A stretch of 64,000 nucleotides of DNA, from positions 124,001 to 188,000 of the forward strand of contig JASJBF010000031.1 of assembly GCA_030066685.1 (NCBI GenBank), read 5' to 3'. Positions 8,618 to 17,867 of this stretch are shown piece by piece. How positions within the stretch are numbered: the first letter of the stretch is position 1; each line of letters starts with the position of its first letter. The stretch comes from Kiloniellales bacterium. GTDB lineage: Bacteria > Pseudomonadota > Alphaproteobacteria > Kiloniellales > JAKSBE01. Position numbers and translations under genes: made by a program. The notes beneath the pieces are model-generated. The model was not told the DNA's origin. It ran no database searches and saw nothing but the letters and a program-made list of their open reading frames with translations.

Positions 8618-9717
8618 AGATCACGCGGATCGCCCTCTACAGCGTGCCGCTGACCAGCCACGCGGCCTACTACATGTCCGACGGCAAGGTTTGCGACACG
8701 GTGGAGAGCATCGTTCTGCGCCTCGACAGCGACGAGGGCCTGACCGGCTGGGGCGAGGTCTGCCCGATCCCGCGCTATCTGCCGGCCTACGCGCGCGGCG
8801 TGGCGCCGGCGATCGCCGAGCTGGCGCCCCTGCTGCTGAGCGCCGATCCGGTCGGGCCGGAGGCGGTCCTGCAGCGCTGCGAGGCCCAGCTTCCGGGCCA
8901 TCGCTACGCCAAGTCTGTGCTGGATCTGGCCCTTTGGGACCTGACCGCCAAGGCGGCGGGCCTGCCGCTCTACAAGCTGCTTGGCGGGCGCCGCATGGAG
9001 AGCGCGCCGCTCTACCATTCGATCACCTGCGTCGCCCCCGCCGAGATGGCGGCGATTGCCGAGGCCGCCTACGGCGAGGGGATCCGGCAGTTCCAGGTCA
9101 AGGTCGGCGCCGACGACGACTGGGAGGCCGATGTCGCCCGGATCCGGGCCGTCCGCGAGGCGGTCGGGCCGGGACCGCTGGTCTATGCCGACTGGAACGC
9201 CGGCGCCAGCAAGCTGACCGCGCTCCGTGTCTCGCAGGCCCTGGGCGACCTGGACGTCATGCTTGAGCAGCCCTGCGAGAGCCTGGAGGCCTGCGCCGAG
9301 GTGCGGCGGACGACCGGACGGCCCATGAAGCTCGACGAGAGCGCCCACGACACCGAGTCCTTGCTCAAGGCCCAGGCGCTGGGCTGTGCCGACGTGGTCG
9401 CCGTGAAGCTCTCGAAGTTCGGCGGCCTGAGCGCGGCCCGCCGGGCGCGCGACCTCTGCCTGCACTTCAAGATCATGATGGTGGTCGAGGACACCTGGGG
9501 CTCCGACATCGCAACGGCGGCGGCGGCGCATCTCGCGGTCGCCACGCCGCCGCGCTATCTGCTCAACGTCTGCGATCTCTCCGGCTACGTCGCGCCGCGG
9601 ATCGCGCCCGACGGGCCGGAGCGCAAGGACGGCAGGCTCGCGCCCTCGGAGCGGCCGGGGCTCGGCGTGACCCCGGAGGCAGACGTGCTCGGCGACGCCG
9701 TCGCCGTCTTCGAATGA
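8614..9717 (+). CDS. Enolase-superfamily enzyme 2, (hydroxy)proline-betaine epimerase / cis-3-hydroxyproline dehydratase-like
   Basis: GTG start at 8614 shares GTGA with the stop of the preceding paralogue; 367 residues. Metal ligands are Asp193 (YADWNAG), Glu218 (LEQPCES) and Asp241 (KLDES). Candidate acid/base lysines are Lys163 (FQVKVGAD) and Lys265 (VAVKLSKFGG). The EDTWGSDI segment and the SERPGLGVTP C-terminus recall the hydroxyproline-betaine 2-epimerase and cis-3-hydroxy-L-proline dehydratase group of the enolase superfamily. Neighbouring Rieske and DMGDH-like demethylases fit a hydroxyproline-betaine or proline-betaine route. Whether it epimerises or dehydrates cannot be decided from sequence alone. 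Confidence 0.85.
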   Translation: MKITRIALYSVPLTSHAAYYMSDGKVCDTVESIVLRLDSDEGLTGWGEVCPIPRYLPAYARGVAPAIAELAPLLLSADPVGPEAVLQRCEAQLPGHRYAKSVLDLALWDLTAKAAGLPLYKLLGGRRMESAPLYHSITCVAPAEMAAIAEAAYGEGIRQFQVKVGADDDWEADVARIRAVREAVGPGPLVYADWNAGASKLTALRVSQALGDLDVMLEQPCESLEACAEVRRTTGRPMKLDESAHDTESLLKAQALGCADVVAVKLSKFGGLSAARRARDLCLHFKIMMVVEDTWGSDIATAAAAHLAVATPPRYLLNVCDLSGYVAPRIAPDGPERKDGRLAPSERPGLGVTPEADVLGDAVAVFE

Positions 9718-9731
9718 AAGGAACGGGTGCC

Positions 9732-11030
9732 ATGGACGCCAGACTGGAATGGAGCAACGACGCGCTCTTCGCGCTGGCGGAGGGCGTGCTGCCCGGCGCC
9801 GGCCTAGGCGGCTACGCGCTGCCGGAGGACATCCGCTTCGTCTTCGCCGAGGGCGCGGGCGCGCGGCTGCGGGATGTCGAGGGGCGGGAGTACATCGACT
9901 ACGTCGGCGGCGCGGGCGCGCTGATCCTGGGCCATTCCCATCCGGCCGTGGTCGCGGCGGCGCAAGAGCAGGTCGCCCGCGGCCTGCACATGTTCGGCAC
10001 CTTGAACGAACCGGCGATTCGCCTGGCCGCGCGCCTGGTCGAGGACATCCCCTGCGCCGAGAAGATCGTCTACGCGACCACCGGCTCCGAGGCCACCGCC
10101 TACGCCCTGCGCCTGGCGCGGGCCTTCACCGGGCGCGACCTGGTCCTGAAGTTCGAGGGCGCCTACCACGGCAACCACGACTACGCCCTGACCTCGACCT
10201 TCCCCACGGCCCTGGGCAACGACCCGCACGGCCAGGACGACACCGCCGGCCGCCCGGCGGGTACGCGCTCGACCGTGCTGGTCGCGCCCTACAACGACGC
10301 CGAGGCCGTCGAGCGGATCGTCAAGGACCACCGCCAGGAGCTGGCGGCGATCATCGTCGAGCCGGTGCAGCGGATCATCCCAGCGCGGCCCGCCTTCCTC
10401 CAGGCCCTGCGCCGGATCTGCGACGAGAACGGGGTGCTGCTGATCTTCGACGAGGTGGTGACCGGCTTCCGCCTGGCCTACGGCGGCGCACAGGTGCACT
10501 ACGGCGTGACCCCGGACCTGGCGAGCTTCGGCAAGGTCGTGGGCGCGGGTGGGCCGTTGTCCTGCGTCGCCGGGCGCGCCGAGATCCTCGATCTCTGCGA
10601 TCCGCGCCGGAAGGGGGAGCCGAACTACGTCTATTTCAACGGCACCCTGCACGGCAATCCCGTGGCCGCGGCGGCGACCCTGGCCCTGCTCGACGAGCTC
10701 GCGAAGCCGGGGACCTACGCGCGCCTCAACGCCTTCGCCGATGCGGCCTGCCGGGCCTGCCAGGAGGTCCTCGACCGCCACGGCCTGCCGGCGATCGCCG
10801 AGAACACCGGCTCCCTCTGGCAGATCCTTTTCACGCGCAGGCGGCCGGAGACCCAGGCCGATATCATGGCGAGCGATTCCGCGGTCGCGCGCCGCTTGGA
10901 CGCCGAATGCATGAAGCGGGGGATCTACGCCCTGCCGGGGGTGCGGCGCTTCTTCTCGACCGCGCACGGCGAGGCCGAGCTGGAGGAGACCCTGCGGATT
11001 CTAGACTCCGCCTGCGCTGCGGTCGCATAG
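9732..11030 (+). CDS. Class III PLP aminotransferase (glutamate-1-semialdehyde aminomutase-like)
   Basis: A 432-residue fold-type I PLP enzyme. It shows the class III landmarks TTGSEATAYALRLARAFTGR, FEGAYHGNHDY, LLIFDEVVTGFR and the Schiff-base lysine Lys268 in ASFGKVVGAGGP. Start 9732 has a good ribosome-binding site (AAGGAAC, 8 bp spacing) and was preferred to the ATG at 9714 that overlaps the upstream stop. It is similar to GSA aminomutases but sits in a catabolic operon rather than with heme genes, so it more likely transaminates an omega- or beta-amino intermediate or a semialdehyde. Last gene of the plus-strand unit; its end is convergent with the hydroxyacid dehydrogenase. Confidence 0.88.
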   Translation: MDARLEWSNDALFALAEGVLPGAGLGGYALPEDIRFVFAEGAGARLRDVEGREYIDYVGGAGALILGHSHPAVVAAAQEQVARGLHMFGTLNEPAIRLAARLVEDIPCAEKIVYATTGSEATAYALRLARAFTGRDLVLKFEGAYHGNHDYALTSTFPTALGNDPHGQDDTAGRPAGTRSTVLVAPYNDAEAVERIVKDHRQELAAIIVEPVQRIIPARPAFLQALRRICDENGVLLIFDEVVTGFRLAYGGAQVHYGVTPDLASFGKVVGAGGPLSCVAGRAEILDLCDPRRKGEPNYVYFNGTLHGNPVAAAATLALLDELAKPGTYARLNAFADAACRACQEVLDRHGLPAIAENTGSLWQILFTRRRPETQADIMASDSAVARRLDAECMKRGIYALPGVRRFFSTAHGEAELEETLRILDSACAAVA

Positions 11031-11054
11031 CGCCATCGCCCCGGTGGCGACACC

Positions 11055-12089
11055 TTACGGTGCGAAGCGCCGCAGCTTCTCCTGCCAGCCCGAGCTTTCG
11101 ATGACCGCGCGGTTGACGATGCCGCGCGGGACCTGGCCGGACTTGACGTCGAGGACCGCTCGGACATCCGCGGCGCCGTTGCCGGCGAAGCACTGATCCG
11201 TCCAGCACAGTGCGTGGGGCGTGAGGATCACGTTGTCGAGGTCGAGGATCGGGTCGTCCGGGTCCGGCGGCTCCTGCGCCAGGACGTCGAGGCCGGCGCC
11301 GGCAATACGGCCCTCGGCCAGGACGGCGGTCAGCGCGGCCTGGTCGACGATCGGCCCGCGCGCCGTGTTGATCAGGTAGGCGCCGGGCTTCATCAGGGCC
11401 AGGCGCTCGGCGTTGACCAGGTGGTGCGTGGCCTCCGTGAGCGGGCAGTTGACCGCCAGCACGTCGGCGCGGCGAAAGAGGTCCTCGAGGCCGACCAGCT
11501 CGATGCCGAGCTCCCGGGCGACGGCGGGATCGGCGTAGGGGTCGTGGGCCAGGAAATCCATGTCCAAGGGCTTGGCCAGCCGGAAGAGCTCGGCGCCGAT
11601 GTTGCCGATGCCGATCGAGCCGAGGGTGAGGCCGACCAGCCCGACGCCCATGTGGTCGGAGCGCTGGCCCCAGGTCTCAGGCCCGCCGCGGGTCAGGCGG
11701 TCCTTGACCATGAGCTTGCCGGTCAGCGCCAGCATCAGGGTCAGGATCGAGACCGCGACCGGGCGGCGCACGCCGTCGGGGGTGATAACCAGGGCGACGT
11801 CCTTGGCCGTGCAGGCCTCGACGTCGACGGTGTCGTAGCCGACCCCGAAGCGGGCGACCACGGCCAGGCGCGATCCGCCCGAGAGCGTCTGCGCGGTGAC
11901 CCGGGGCATCAGCAGAATCAGGGCGTCGACCTCGGCGACCTGCTCGGGCGCGATCTCGCGGCAGGGCTCGAGGACGATCACCTCGACGTCCTCACGGTCG
12001 CGCAGGGGCGCTAGATCGAACATCGGATAGGCGGGCTGTCCCGCCGCATCGAAGAAATCACCGCTCAGGGCGACGCGGAAAGCGGACAT
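11055..12089 (-). CDS. D-2-hydroxyacid dehydrogenase (NAD(P)-dependent)
   Basis: A 344-residue D-isomer-specific 2-hydroxyacid dehydrogenase. The Rossmann motif GSIGIGNIG lies at residues 157-165. The catalytic triad is Arg244 (NTARGPIVD), Glu273 (AQEPPDPDDP) and His292 (LTPHALCW). A strong ribosome-binding site (GAGGGAG) precedes ATG 12089. It is the last gene of the minus-strand sugar-acid operon, 12 bp after the HpaI-type aldolase. Reduction of an aldolase product such as hydroxypyruvate, glyoxylate or another 2-oxoacid would fit, but the substrate is inferred from position. Confidence 0.88.
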   Translation of the reverse strand: MSAFRVALSGDFFDAAGQPAYPMFDLAPLRDREDVEVIVLEPCREIAPEQVAEVDALILLMPRVTAQTLSGGSRLAVVARFGVGYDTVDVEACTAKDVALVITPDGVRRPVAVSILTLMLALTGKLMVKDRLTRGGPETWGQRSDHMGVGLVGLTLGSIGIGNIGAELFRLAKPLDMDFLAHDPYADPAVARELGIELVGLEDLFRRADVLAVNCPLTEATHHLVNAERLALMKPGAYLINTARGPIVDQAALTAVLAEGRIAGAGLDVLAQEPPDPDDPILDLDNVILTPHALCWTDQCFAGNGAADVRAVLDVKSGQVPRGIVNRAVIESSGWQEKLRRFAP

Positions 12090-12101
12090 GGTGTGGCTCC
12101 C

Positions 12102-12878
12102 TCAGGCGCAGGCCTCGCGCAGGTCCTTGAGCGCGCCGGCCAGGGCGTCGCCCAGAACCCAGGCGTCGGCCGAATAGGCGATGAAGTCGAAGCCCTGCTT
12201 GTAGAGCTCGCTGCCGCTGGCGACGTCCGGCACCAGGCGGCCGAGGGACTTGCCGGCCTTGCGGCCGGCGGCGATCACGGTCTCGATCGCGCCGGTGAAG
12301 TCCGGATGGTCGAACTGCCCGGGGATGCCCAGCGAACAGCTCAGGTCGAAGTGGCCGACCCAGAGGCAGTCGACCCCGTCGATGGCGGCGATGGCCTCGG
12401 CGTTCTCGACGCCCTCGGCGGTCTCGATCTGGGCGAAGAGGGTGGTGCGGGCGTTCTGCGCGGCCAGCTTCTCGTCGGTCGGGCCGGCGGTGTAGGCGTC
12501 CAGCGCGGCGCGCAGGATCACCCCGCGGCCGCCGCGCGGCGTGTACTTCATGCTCTGGACGATCTGCTCCGCCTCCTCGGGCGTCGAGACCATGGGCAGC
12601 ATCACGCCCTCGGCGCCGGCATCGCAGGCCCGGGCGATGTCCTTGTAGTCCTTGGAGGGCACCCGGACGATGGTCGGCAGGTCGGCGGCCTGGAAGAAGC
12701 GCAGCATGCGCTTGGTGGTCTCGATGCCGAAGCCGCTGTGCTCGGTGTCGAAGATCACGAACTCGCAGCCCGCGTTCTTGCAGATGTGCCCCATGCCGGG
12801 GGTGTCGAACTCGAAGATGAAATGCCCGGCCTTGAGGGCGCGGGTTTGCGCCATGGCCTTGAGTCTCGCTTCGGTCAT
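12102..12878 (-). CDS. HpcH/HpaI family class II aldolase
   Basis: A 258-residue metal-dependent 2-oxoacid aldolase. The family residues are visible: His47 in FDTEHSGFG, Arg72 in IVRVPSKDY, and metal ligands Glu152 (QIETAEGV) and Asp178 (VGHFDLS). It resembles 2-keto-3-deoxy sugar-acid and 4-hydroxy-2-oxoheptanedioate aldolases, which cleave a C-C bond to give pyruvate or another 2-oxoacid plus an aldehyde. AGGAGGGC precedes the ATG. It lies between the lactonase-like protein and the hydroxyacid dehydrogenase, consistent with sugar-acid breakdown. Confidence 0.9.
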   Translation of the reverse strand: MTEARLKAMAQTRALKAGHFIFEFDTPGMGHICKNAGCEFVIFDTEHSGFGIETTKRMLRFFQAADLPTIVRVPSKDYKDIARACDAGAEGVMLPMVSTPEEAEQIVQSMKYTPRGGRGVILRAALDAYTAGPTDEKLAAQNARTTLFAQIETAEGVENAEAIAAIDGVDCLWVGHFDLSCSLGIPGQFDHPDFTGAIETVIAAGRKAGKSLGRLVPDVASGSELYKQGFDFIAYSADAWVLGDALAGALKDLREACA

Positions 12879-12907
12879 CCTGCCCTCCTAAGGCTGAGTG
12901 ATGTGAA

Positions 12908-14863
12908 TCATTCGGCGGCTTGAATGCGGGCCACGGCATAGGGGCCGAGGTCGAGCGACGAGCCCGAGGCCCAGTGCAGCGCCTTGTCGAAGCCCTCCGG
13001 ATCGGCGGCGCAGGCCTCGAAGCTCGCCTCGTCGAGGATCGAGACCGCCGCCGCGTCGAGGTCGGCGCCCTCGATCTCGACGCGCCGGGTCTCGCCGCCC
13101 AGGTTGGCCAGCCAGAGCTGCGCCCGGCCGCCGATCTGGAAGGCCAGGGCCTGCAGGTCGCGGGGCGCCGAGACTTCGGTGGCCAGGCGCTTCGCGCCCG
13201 AGGCGGCGTAGACGCCCCGCATCACGTGGAACGCCGGGTAGAGGCCGCCGGCCTCGTCGTACCAGGGTTGCCGGTAGCCCATCTCGTGGTGGACCAGGCC
13301 GAACTCGCCGAGCGGCGCGCCGAGGATCACCTCGTCGACGCCGCCCTCGGCCATGCGTGACGCGTAGCCCAGATGCCAGGCGGCGCCGAGCAGGCCGCGC
13401 TGCCGGGGATCGGCGCGGGTCATGGTCATGCGCGCGGCCTCGGGGTTCTCCGGCGGCTCGTTGCCGAAGGGGCTGGTCCGCGAGCCGATGCCGCCCGGGC
13501 CGATGCGATAGGTCTTATCGCCGAAGAGCGCGCGGCCCGAGGCGACGACGTAGGGCAGGGCCTCCAGGGTCTCGGTCACCGAGCGGTCGTCGGCGGCGTG
13601 GACGATGGCGCAGGTGCCGTGGCAGACGAAGTCGAGCGCCGCGACGGGCGGCGGCTTGCGGTTCAGCTCGGTGAAGTAGACGAAGTTGCCGCCGCCGATC
13701 CTGGCGCCGGGGAAGGCGTGCCGCGCCGCGGCGAAGAGGTCGTCGAAGTCCTTGCTGTCCGGAAAGATACTGCCCGGCATGACGAAGCCGAGGTCGCCGG
13801 ACGGGGTGACCGCGACCGAGGCCGGCTCGAGGCCCGCCGCCTCGACCCAGCCGGCCACCGCGGCCAGCTCCTCCTCGGGCGGGGCATTGCCGGGGACCAC
13901 GACCTCCAGCGCGGGCTCGGCGCCCAGGCCCTCGGCCAGGGCCTTGAAGGCGCGCAGGGCTTCGTCGGTGCCGTCCTGCCGTGCATCCAGATAGAGGCTC
14001 AAGAAGGGCGGTGCCAGCGGCGTCAGACTGTCCAGCCTCTTCAAGGCTGCCGGGGCGTGCCGGGCTTCGAGCGCCATGCCGAAGCGCGGCACCCGGCCTG
14101 CGGTGCTGCCGAGCGTGACCGACACGGCGTCGCCGCCGCCGCCGCTCTTAACCGCCGGCGCCGCACCCTCGAAGGCGAGGGTGACCGACTGGGTCAGGGC
14201 CTCGCCGGCCGGCAGGGTGTAGGGGAAGGGCAGGCCGAGCGGCCGGACGTAGGTCTTGTAGGAGGCGTCGGTCCAGTTGCGCTGGTCCTCCATCTCGAAG
14301 GTGTCGCCGTTCATGGTGCAGACCACGCGCAGGCCGGGCGCGACCTGATGGGTCAGGGCGCGGATGTCCATGATCGGTTGCTTGGGATCGATCTCGGCCG
14401 GGAAGACCGTGTCGATCACCGCACCGCCGACCTCGGTCACCTCGACCGGCGCGCCGCTGACCCCGGCGACCGGATGGAGCACGACGAAGCCGGTGCGGTT
14501 GGTGAGGAAGTCGGTCTCGGGCTTGCCCTCGGCCTCGAAGCTGAGGCTGCCGTCGGCGGCGCCGGTGATCCGGGCGCGGTAGGTGAAGGCCTGTTCGCCG
14601 TCGGAGCAGGTGGCGCGGTAGGTGACGGTGAAGCTGTCGTCCGACTCCGCGACCTCGAAGTCTTCGATCCGTGGGTCGAAGGTGCCCCAGTACTGGTCGC
14701 GGACCACGTAGGAGATGGCGCGGATCGCTTCCAAGCCGCCGAAGCGGATGTAGCGCAGGTTGCCGGCGTCGAGCTCTACGGTCAGCGGGCCGGCGCTCAG
14801 CAGGCGGGTCTCGGCGGGCGGTGCCTCGGTACCGAAGAGCTTCACGGCGCGGCTCGGGGTCAT
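12908..14863 (-). CDS. D-apionate lactonase-like protein (ApnL-type), 651 aa
   Basis: No signal peptide. Three regions can be recognised: a beta-rich N-terminus (to about 235), a TIM-barrel-like middle (about 255-540) and a short beta-rich C-terminus (about 570-651). Segments such as IMDIRALTHQVAPGLRVVC, FEMEDQRNWTDASYKTYVRP, GGGNFVYFTELNRK and CAIVHAADDRSVTETLEALP resemble, from memory, the D-apionate lactonase family that hydrolyses D-apionolactone. The gene follows a sugar ABC transporter and precedes an aldolase, which fits lactone opening early in sugar-acid catabolism. The other known apionate enzymes (RuBisCO-like protein, kinase) are absent, so the substrate may be a related lactone. 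Family assignment is moderately sure, substrate is not. Confidence 0.6.
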   Translation of the reverse strand: MTPSRAVKLFGTEAPPAETRLLSAGPLTVELDAGNLRYIRFGGLEAIRAISYVVRDQYWGTFDPRIEDFEVAESDDSFTVTYRATCSDGEQAFTYRARITGAADGSLSFEAEGKPETDFLTNRTGFVVLHPVAGVSGAPVEVTEVGGAVIDTVFPAEIDPKQPIMDIRALTHQVAPGLRVVCTMNGDTFEMEDQRNWTDASYKTYVRPLGLPFPYTLPAGEALTQSVTLAFEGAAPAVKSGGGGDAVSVTLGSTAGRVPRFGMALEARHAPAALKRLDSLTPLAPPFLSLYLDARQDGTDEALRAFKALAEGLGAEPALEVVVPGNAPPEEELAAVAGWVEAAGLEPASVAVTPSGDLGFVMPGSIFPDSKDFDDLFAAARHAFPGARIGGGNFVYFTELNRKPPPVAALDFVCHGTCAIVHAADDRSVTETLEALPYVVASGRALFGDKTYRIGPGGIGSRTSPFGNEPPENPEAARMTMTRADPRQRGLLGAAWHLGYASRMAEGGVDEVILGAPLGEFGLVHHEMGYRQPWYDEAGGLYPAFHVMRGVYAASGAKRLATEVSAPRDLQALAFQIGGRAQLWLANLGGETRRVEIEGADLDAAAVSILDEASFEACAADPEGFDKALHWASGSSLDLGPYAVARIQAAE

Positions 14864-14887
14864 GGTGGCTCCTCCCTTGCTCTGTCT

Positions 14888-16003
14888 TCAGGTCCCGGAG
14901 TGCGAGACGACCCGCTCGCTCTCCGGATCGATGATCACGACGCGGTTCATGTCGAAGGTCAGGTCAAGCTGCTCACCCGGGCCTTCGACGTCGTGGACCT
15001 CCAGCTCGGCGACCACCTCGACCTCGTCGAGCAGGAAGGTGCCGTAGGTCCGTGAGCCGGTCGGCTGGACCAGGTCGATGGTCGCTTGCAGCGGCGCCAG
15101 CCCAGGCCGGAGCTCGCCGTTGCGCCGTCGCGCGATGTGCTCGGGCCGGACCCCGAAGAGGACCGCCTGGCCGGCCCGCTCCGTCAGCGCGGGCCGCCGC
15201 GCGGCCGGCAGGGGCAGTACCCGGCCATCGGCGAAAAACACGGCAAGAGCCTCGCCCTCCACGTCCAGCCGGGCGGGCACGAAGTTCATCGCCGGCGAGC
15301 CCAGGAAGCCCGCGACGAAGCGGGTCGCCGGGCGCTCGAAGAGCTCCAGGGGCGTGCCCTGCTGCTCGATCAGGCCGTCCTTCAGGAGCACGATCCGGTC
15401 GGCCAGGGTCATGGCCTCGATCTGGTCGTGGGTGACGTAGACCATGGTCTTGCCGATGTCCTGGTGCAGGCGCTTGATCTCGCTGCGCATCTCGTCGCGC
15501 AGCTGGGCGTCCAGGTTGGACAGCGGCTCGTCGAAGAGGAACAGCCGGGCGTCGCGCACGATGGCCCGGCCGATCGCGACCCGCTGGCGCTGCCCGCCCG
15601 AGAGCTCCCGGGGCAGGCGTTCCAGCAGGCCCGAGATGTCGAGCAGGGCGGCGGCCTCGCGCACCCGGGTCTCGACCTCCGCGGCGGGTGCCCTGCGGGC
15701 GCGCAGGCCGAAGGCGATGTTCTCGAAGACGCTCATGTAGGGGTAAAGCGCGTAATTCTGGAACACCATGGCTACGTTGCGGTCGCGGGGGCGCATGTCG
15801 TTGACCACCTCGCCGTCGATCGCGATCTCGCCGGCGTCGGCCTCCTCCAGCCCGGCGATGCAGCGCAGCAGGGTCGACTTGCCGCAGCCCGAGGGCCCGA
15901 CCAGGACCGTGAACTCGCCCTCGGGGATGTCCAGGTCGACGCCGCGCACGGCATGGACCTTGCCGTAGAACTTCTGCAGCGCGGTGATGGTGAGGCGTCC
16001 CAT
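14888..16003 (-). CDS. Sugar ABC transporter ATP-binding protein (UgpC/MalK type)
   Basis: A 371-residue ATPase. Walker A GPSGCGKS is at residues 36-43, signature LSGGQ at 134-138, and Walker B LFLFDEP at about 154-160. A C-terminal TOBE/OB extension of about 130 residues (RPEHIARRR) is typical of MalK/UgpC of carbohydrate importers. It is 3 bp downstream of the MalG-type permease and 24 bp upstream of the lactonase-like gene, so all are one transcription unit. It energises uptake across the inner membrane. Confidence 0.93.
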   Translation of the reverse strand: MGRLTITALQKFYGKVHAVRGVDLDIPEGEFTVLVGPSGCGKSTLLRCIAGLEEADAGEIAIDGEVVNDMRPRDRNVAMVFQNYALYPYMSVFENIAFGLRARRAPAAEVETRVREAAALLDISGLLERLPRELSGGQRQRVAIGRAIVRDARLFLFDEPLSNLDAQLRDEMRSEIKRLHQDIGKTMVYVTHDQIEAMTLADRIVLLKDGLIEQQGTPLELFERPATRFVAGFLGSPAMNFVPARLDVEGEALAVFFADGRVLPLPAARRPALTERAGQAVLFGVRPEHIARRRNGELRPGLAPLQATIDLVQPTGSRTYGTFLLDEVEVVAELEVHDVEGPGEQLDLTFDMNRVVIIDPESERVVSHSGT

Positions 16004-16006
16004 CCT

Positions 16007-16888
16007 TTAGCCCTTCACTGCGCCCATGGTGATGCCGCGCACCAGGTAGCGCTGCAGGAAGGCGACGGCGACGAAGACCGGAGCCGCGCCGAGCACGCTC
16101 ATGGCCGCGATCTTGGCCCAGAAGTTGGACTGGGCGCCGAAGTAGTGGGTGACCTGAACCGGATAGGTCGTCACCTCGCTGCGGGTCATGACCAGGGCGA
16201 AGATGAAGTCGTTCCAGGCGAAGACGAAGGTGAAGACCGCCGTCGCGAAGAGCCCGGTCCTGGCCATGGGGAAGATGACCCGGACCAGCACCTGCCAGCG
16301 GGTGCAGCCGTCGACCAGGGCGCTCTCCTCCAGCTCGCGCGGAATATCCTCGATGTAGCCGCGCATCATCCAGATCACGTAGGGCAGGTTGAAGGCGGTG
16401 TAGAGCAGGATCAGGCCGTGGTAGGTGTCGACCCAGCCGAGCCAGACGTAGAGCAGGAAGAGCGGAAAGACGATGGCGATCGGCGGGATCATGCGCTGGG
16501 AGATGATCCAGACCGCCAGGTTGTCGCCGCCGGTGCGGAAGCGCGCCAGGCTGTAGGCGCAGAGCGTGCCCAGGAACATCGCGAGCGCGGTGCTGACCCC
16601 GGCGACGAAAAGGCTGTTCCAGACCGTGACCGCATCGCCGTCGCGGAACAGCACCGCGAAGTTGTCGAACTGGATGCTCGCGGGATACCAGACCGGGGGC
16701 GAGGAGAAGATCTCCTCCGGAGTCTTGAAGGAGATCATGAACAGCCAGTAGATCGGGAAGAGGAAGAGGGCGGTCAGCGCCAGCACGGCGGCGTAGCGCA
16801 GGGCGAGGCGGCCCACCTTCCTGCGGCCTAGCCGGATCCGCGGCGCCGCGACAACGACCGCGGGCTTGCGCTGCGTCGCGACGCTCAT
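16007..16888 (-). CDS. Carbohydrate ABC transporter permease (MalG type)
   Basis: A 293-residue inner-membrane permease starting MSVATQRKPAVVVAAP, with about six membrane segments. The EAA loop ELEESALVDGCTRWQVLVRV contacts the ATPase, and the typical C-terminus RYLVRGITMGAVKG is present. The start at 16888 overlaps the stop of the MalF-type gene by 4 bp (ATGA). A larger open frame upstream is antisense-type noise inside malF. It pairs with the adjacent permease to form the channel. Confidence 0.93.
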   Translation of the reverse strand: MSVATQRKPAVVVAAPRIRLGRRKVGRLALRYAAVLALTALFLFPIYWLFMISFKTPEEIFSSPPVWYPASIQFDNFAVLFRDGDAVTVWNSLFVAGVSTALAMFLGTLCAYSLARFRTGGDNLAVWIISQRMIPPIAIVFPLFLLYVWLGWVDTYHGLILLYTAFNLPYVIWMMRGYIEDIPRELEESALVDGCTRWQVLVRVIFPMARTGLFATAVFTFVFAWNDFIFALVMTRSEVTTYPVQVTHYFGAQSNFWAKIAAMSVLGAAPVFVAVAFLQRYLVRGITMGAVKG

Positions 16889-17796
16889 CGGGCGATCTCC
16901 ATGCGCCGGAGCGCGAGGACCACGGCGAGGGTCAGCAGCAGGATCACCAGGAAGGCGATGGCGCCGGTGTAGCTGGTCTCGAACTGCCGGAAGCCCTGGA
17001 CGTAGGTGTAGATCGAGATGGTCTCGGTCCGGGTGCCCGGGCCGCCCTGGGTCAGGGCCCAGATCACGTCGAAGATCCGGAAGAGGTCGAGGCCGCGGAT
17101 CAGCAGCGCGATGGCCATGACCGGCCAGATCGCCGGCAGGATGATCTTGAAGAAGGTCCGGCCGAAGGAGGCGCCGTCGATCTCGGCGGCCTCCAGCAGG
17201 CTCCTGTCGACGTTGGACAGCGCCGCCAGGAGGATCAGGAACATGAAGGGGGTCCATTGCCAGATCTCGGCGATGAAGATCGCCGGGTAGACGAACTCGG
17301 CCTTGATGGTCCAGAGGATCGGCATGGGCTCGCCGGCGAGCCAGCCGAGCACCTGGTTGATCGGCCCATAGCGGTTGTCGAAGAGCAGGCGCCAGGTCGC
17401 GCCGGCGACCACCGGGGCGATCATGGTCGGCAGCACCAGGAGCGCGACGAAGACCTGTCGGCCGGGCAGGCGGTCGAGGAACAGCAGGGCCATCAGCAGG
17501 CCGAAGACCAGCTCGATCGGCAGGGCAACGGCCGTGATCAGCAGGGTGTGGCCCAGGGCCTCCCAAAGGCGCGTGTCCTTGAAGAGCGCGCTGTAATGAA
17601 TCAGGCCGTGGAAGGAGGTGTCCTCCTCCAGCATGGTGATGTTCTGGAAGCTGACCGCCAGTGAGTAGATCAGCGGAAAGATGCCGATGAAGAGCAGCAG
17701 CAGTATTGCCGGCGCGACGATCAGGTACTTGAAGCGCCGGTCGGCGAAGAGGCTGACCCGTTCGCCGAGGCTTCGGTCCGACGCGGCGGTGGTCAT
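16885..17796 (-). CDS. Carbohydrate ABC transporter permease (MalF type)
   Basis: A 303-residue permease with an N-terminal cytoplasmic tail and six predicted membrane segments (YLIVAPAILLLLFIGIFPLI and others). The EAA-like loop LLEAAEIDGASFGRTFFKI is present. It overlaps the following MalG gene by 4 bp. It is separated from the binding-protein gene by a 313-bp gap filled by a large palindromic repeat. Confidence 0.93.
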   Translation of the reverse strand: MTTAASDRSLGERVSLFADRRFKYLIVAPAILLLLFIGIFPLIYSLAVSFQNITMLEEDTSFHGLIHYSALFKDTRLWEALGHTLLITAVALPIELVFGLLMALLFLDRLPGRQVFVALLVLPTMIAPVVAGATWRLLFDNRYGPINQVLGWLAGEPMPILWTIKAEFVYPAIFIAEIWQWTPFMFLILLAALSNVDRSLLEAAEIDGASFGRTFFKIILPAIWPVMAIALLIRGLDLFRIFDVIWALTQGGPGTRTETISIYTYVQGFRQFETSYTGAIAFLVILLLTLAVVLALRRMEIAR

Positions 17797-17867
17797 CGAA
17801 GGGCTTTCCCGGACGGGCTTACCCTACGACGATCCAATTCAGCGCTCGGTAGGTGCTGTCCGTATTC

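Noticed and set aside
9714-9731. ATG at 9714 as the start of the aminotransferase
   Set aside because: It overlaps the upstream stop but lacks a ribosome-binding site, while 9732 has AAGGAAC at proper spacing and begins at the usual conserved N-terminus.
13373-16831. Long plus-strand open frames antisense to the lactonase-like and ABC transporter genes
   Set aside because: Gly/Ala/Arg/Asp-rich translations without motifs, exactly opposite strongly conserved proteins.
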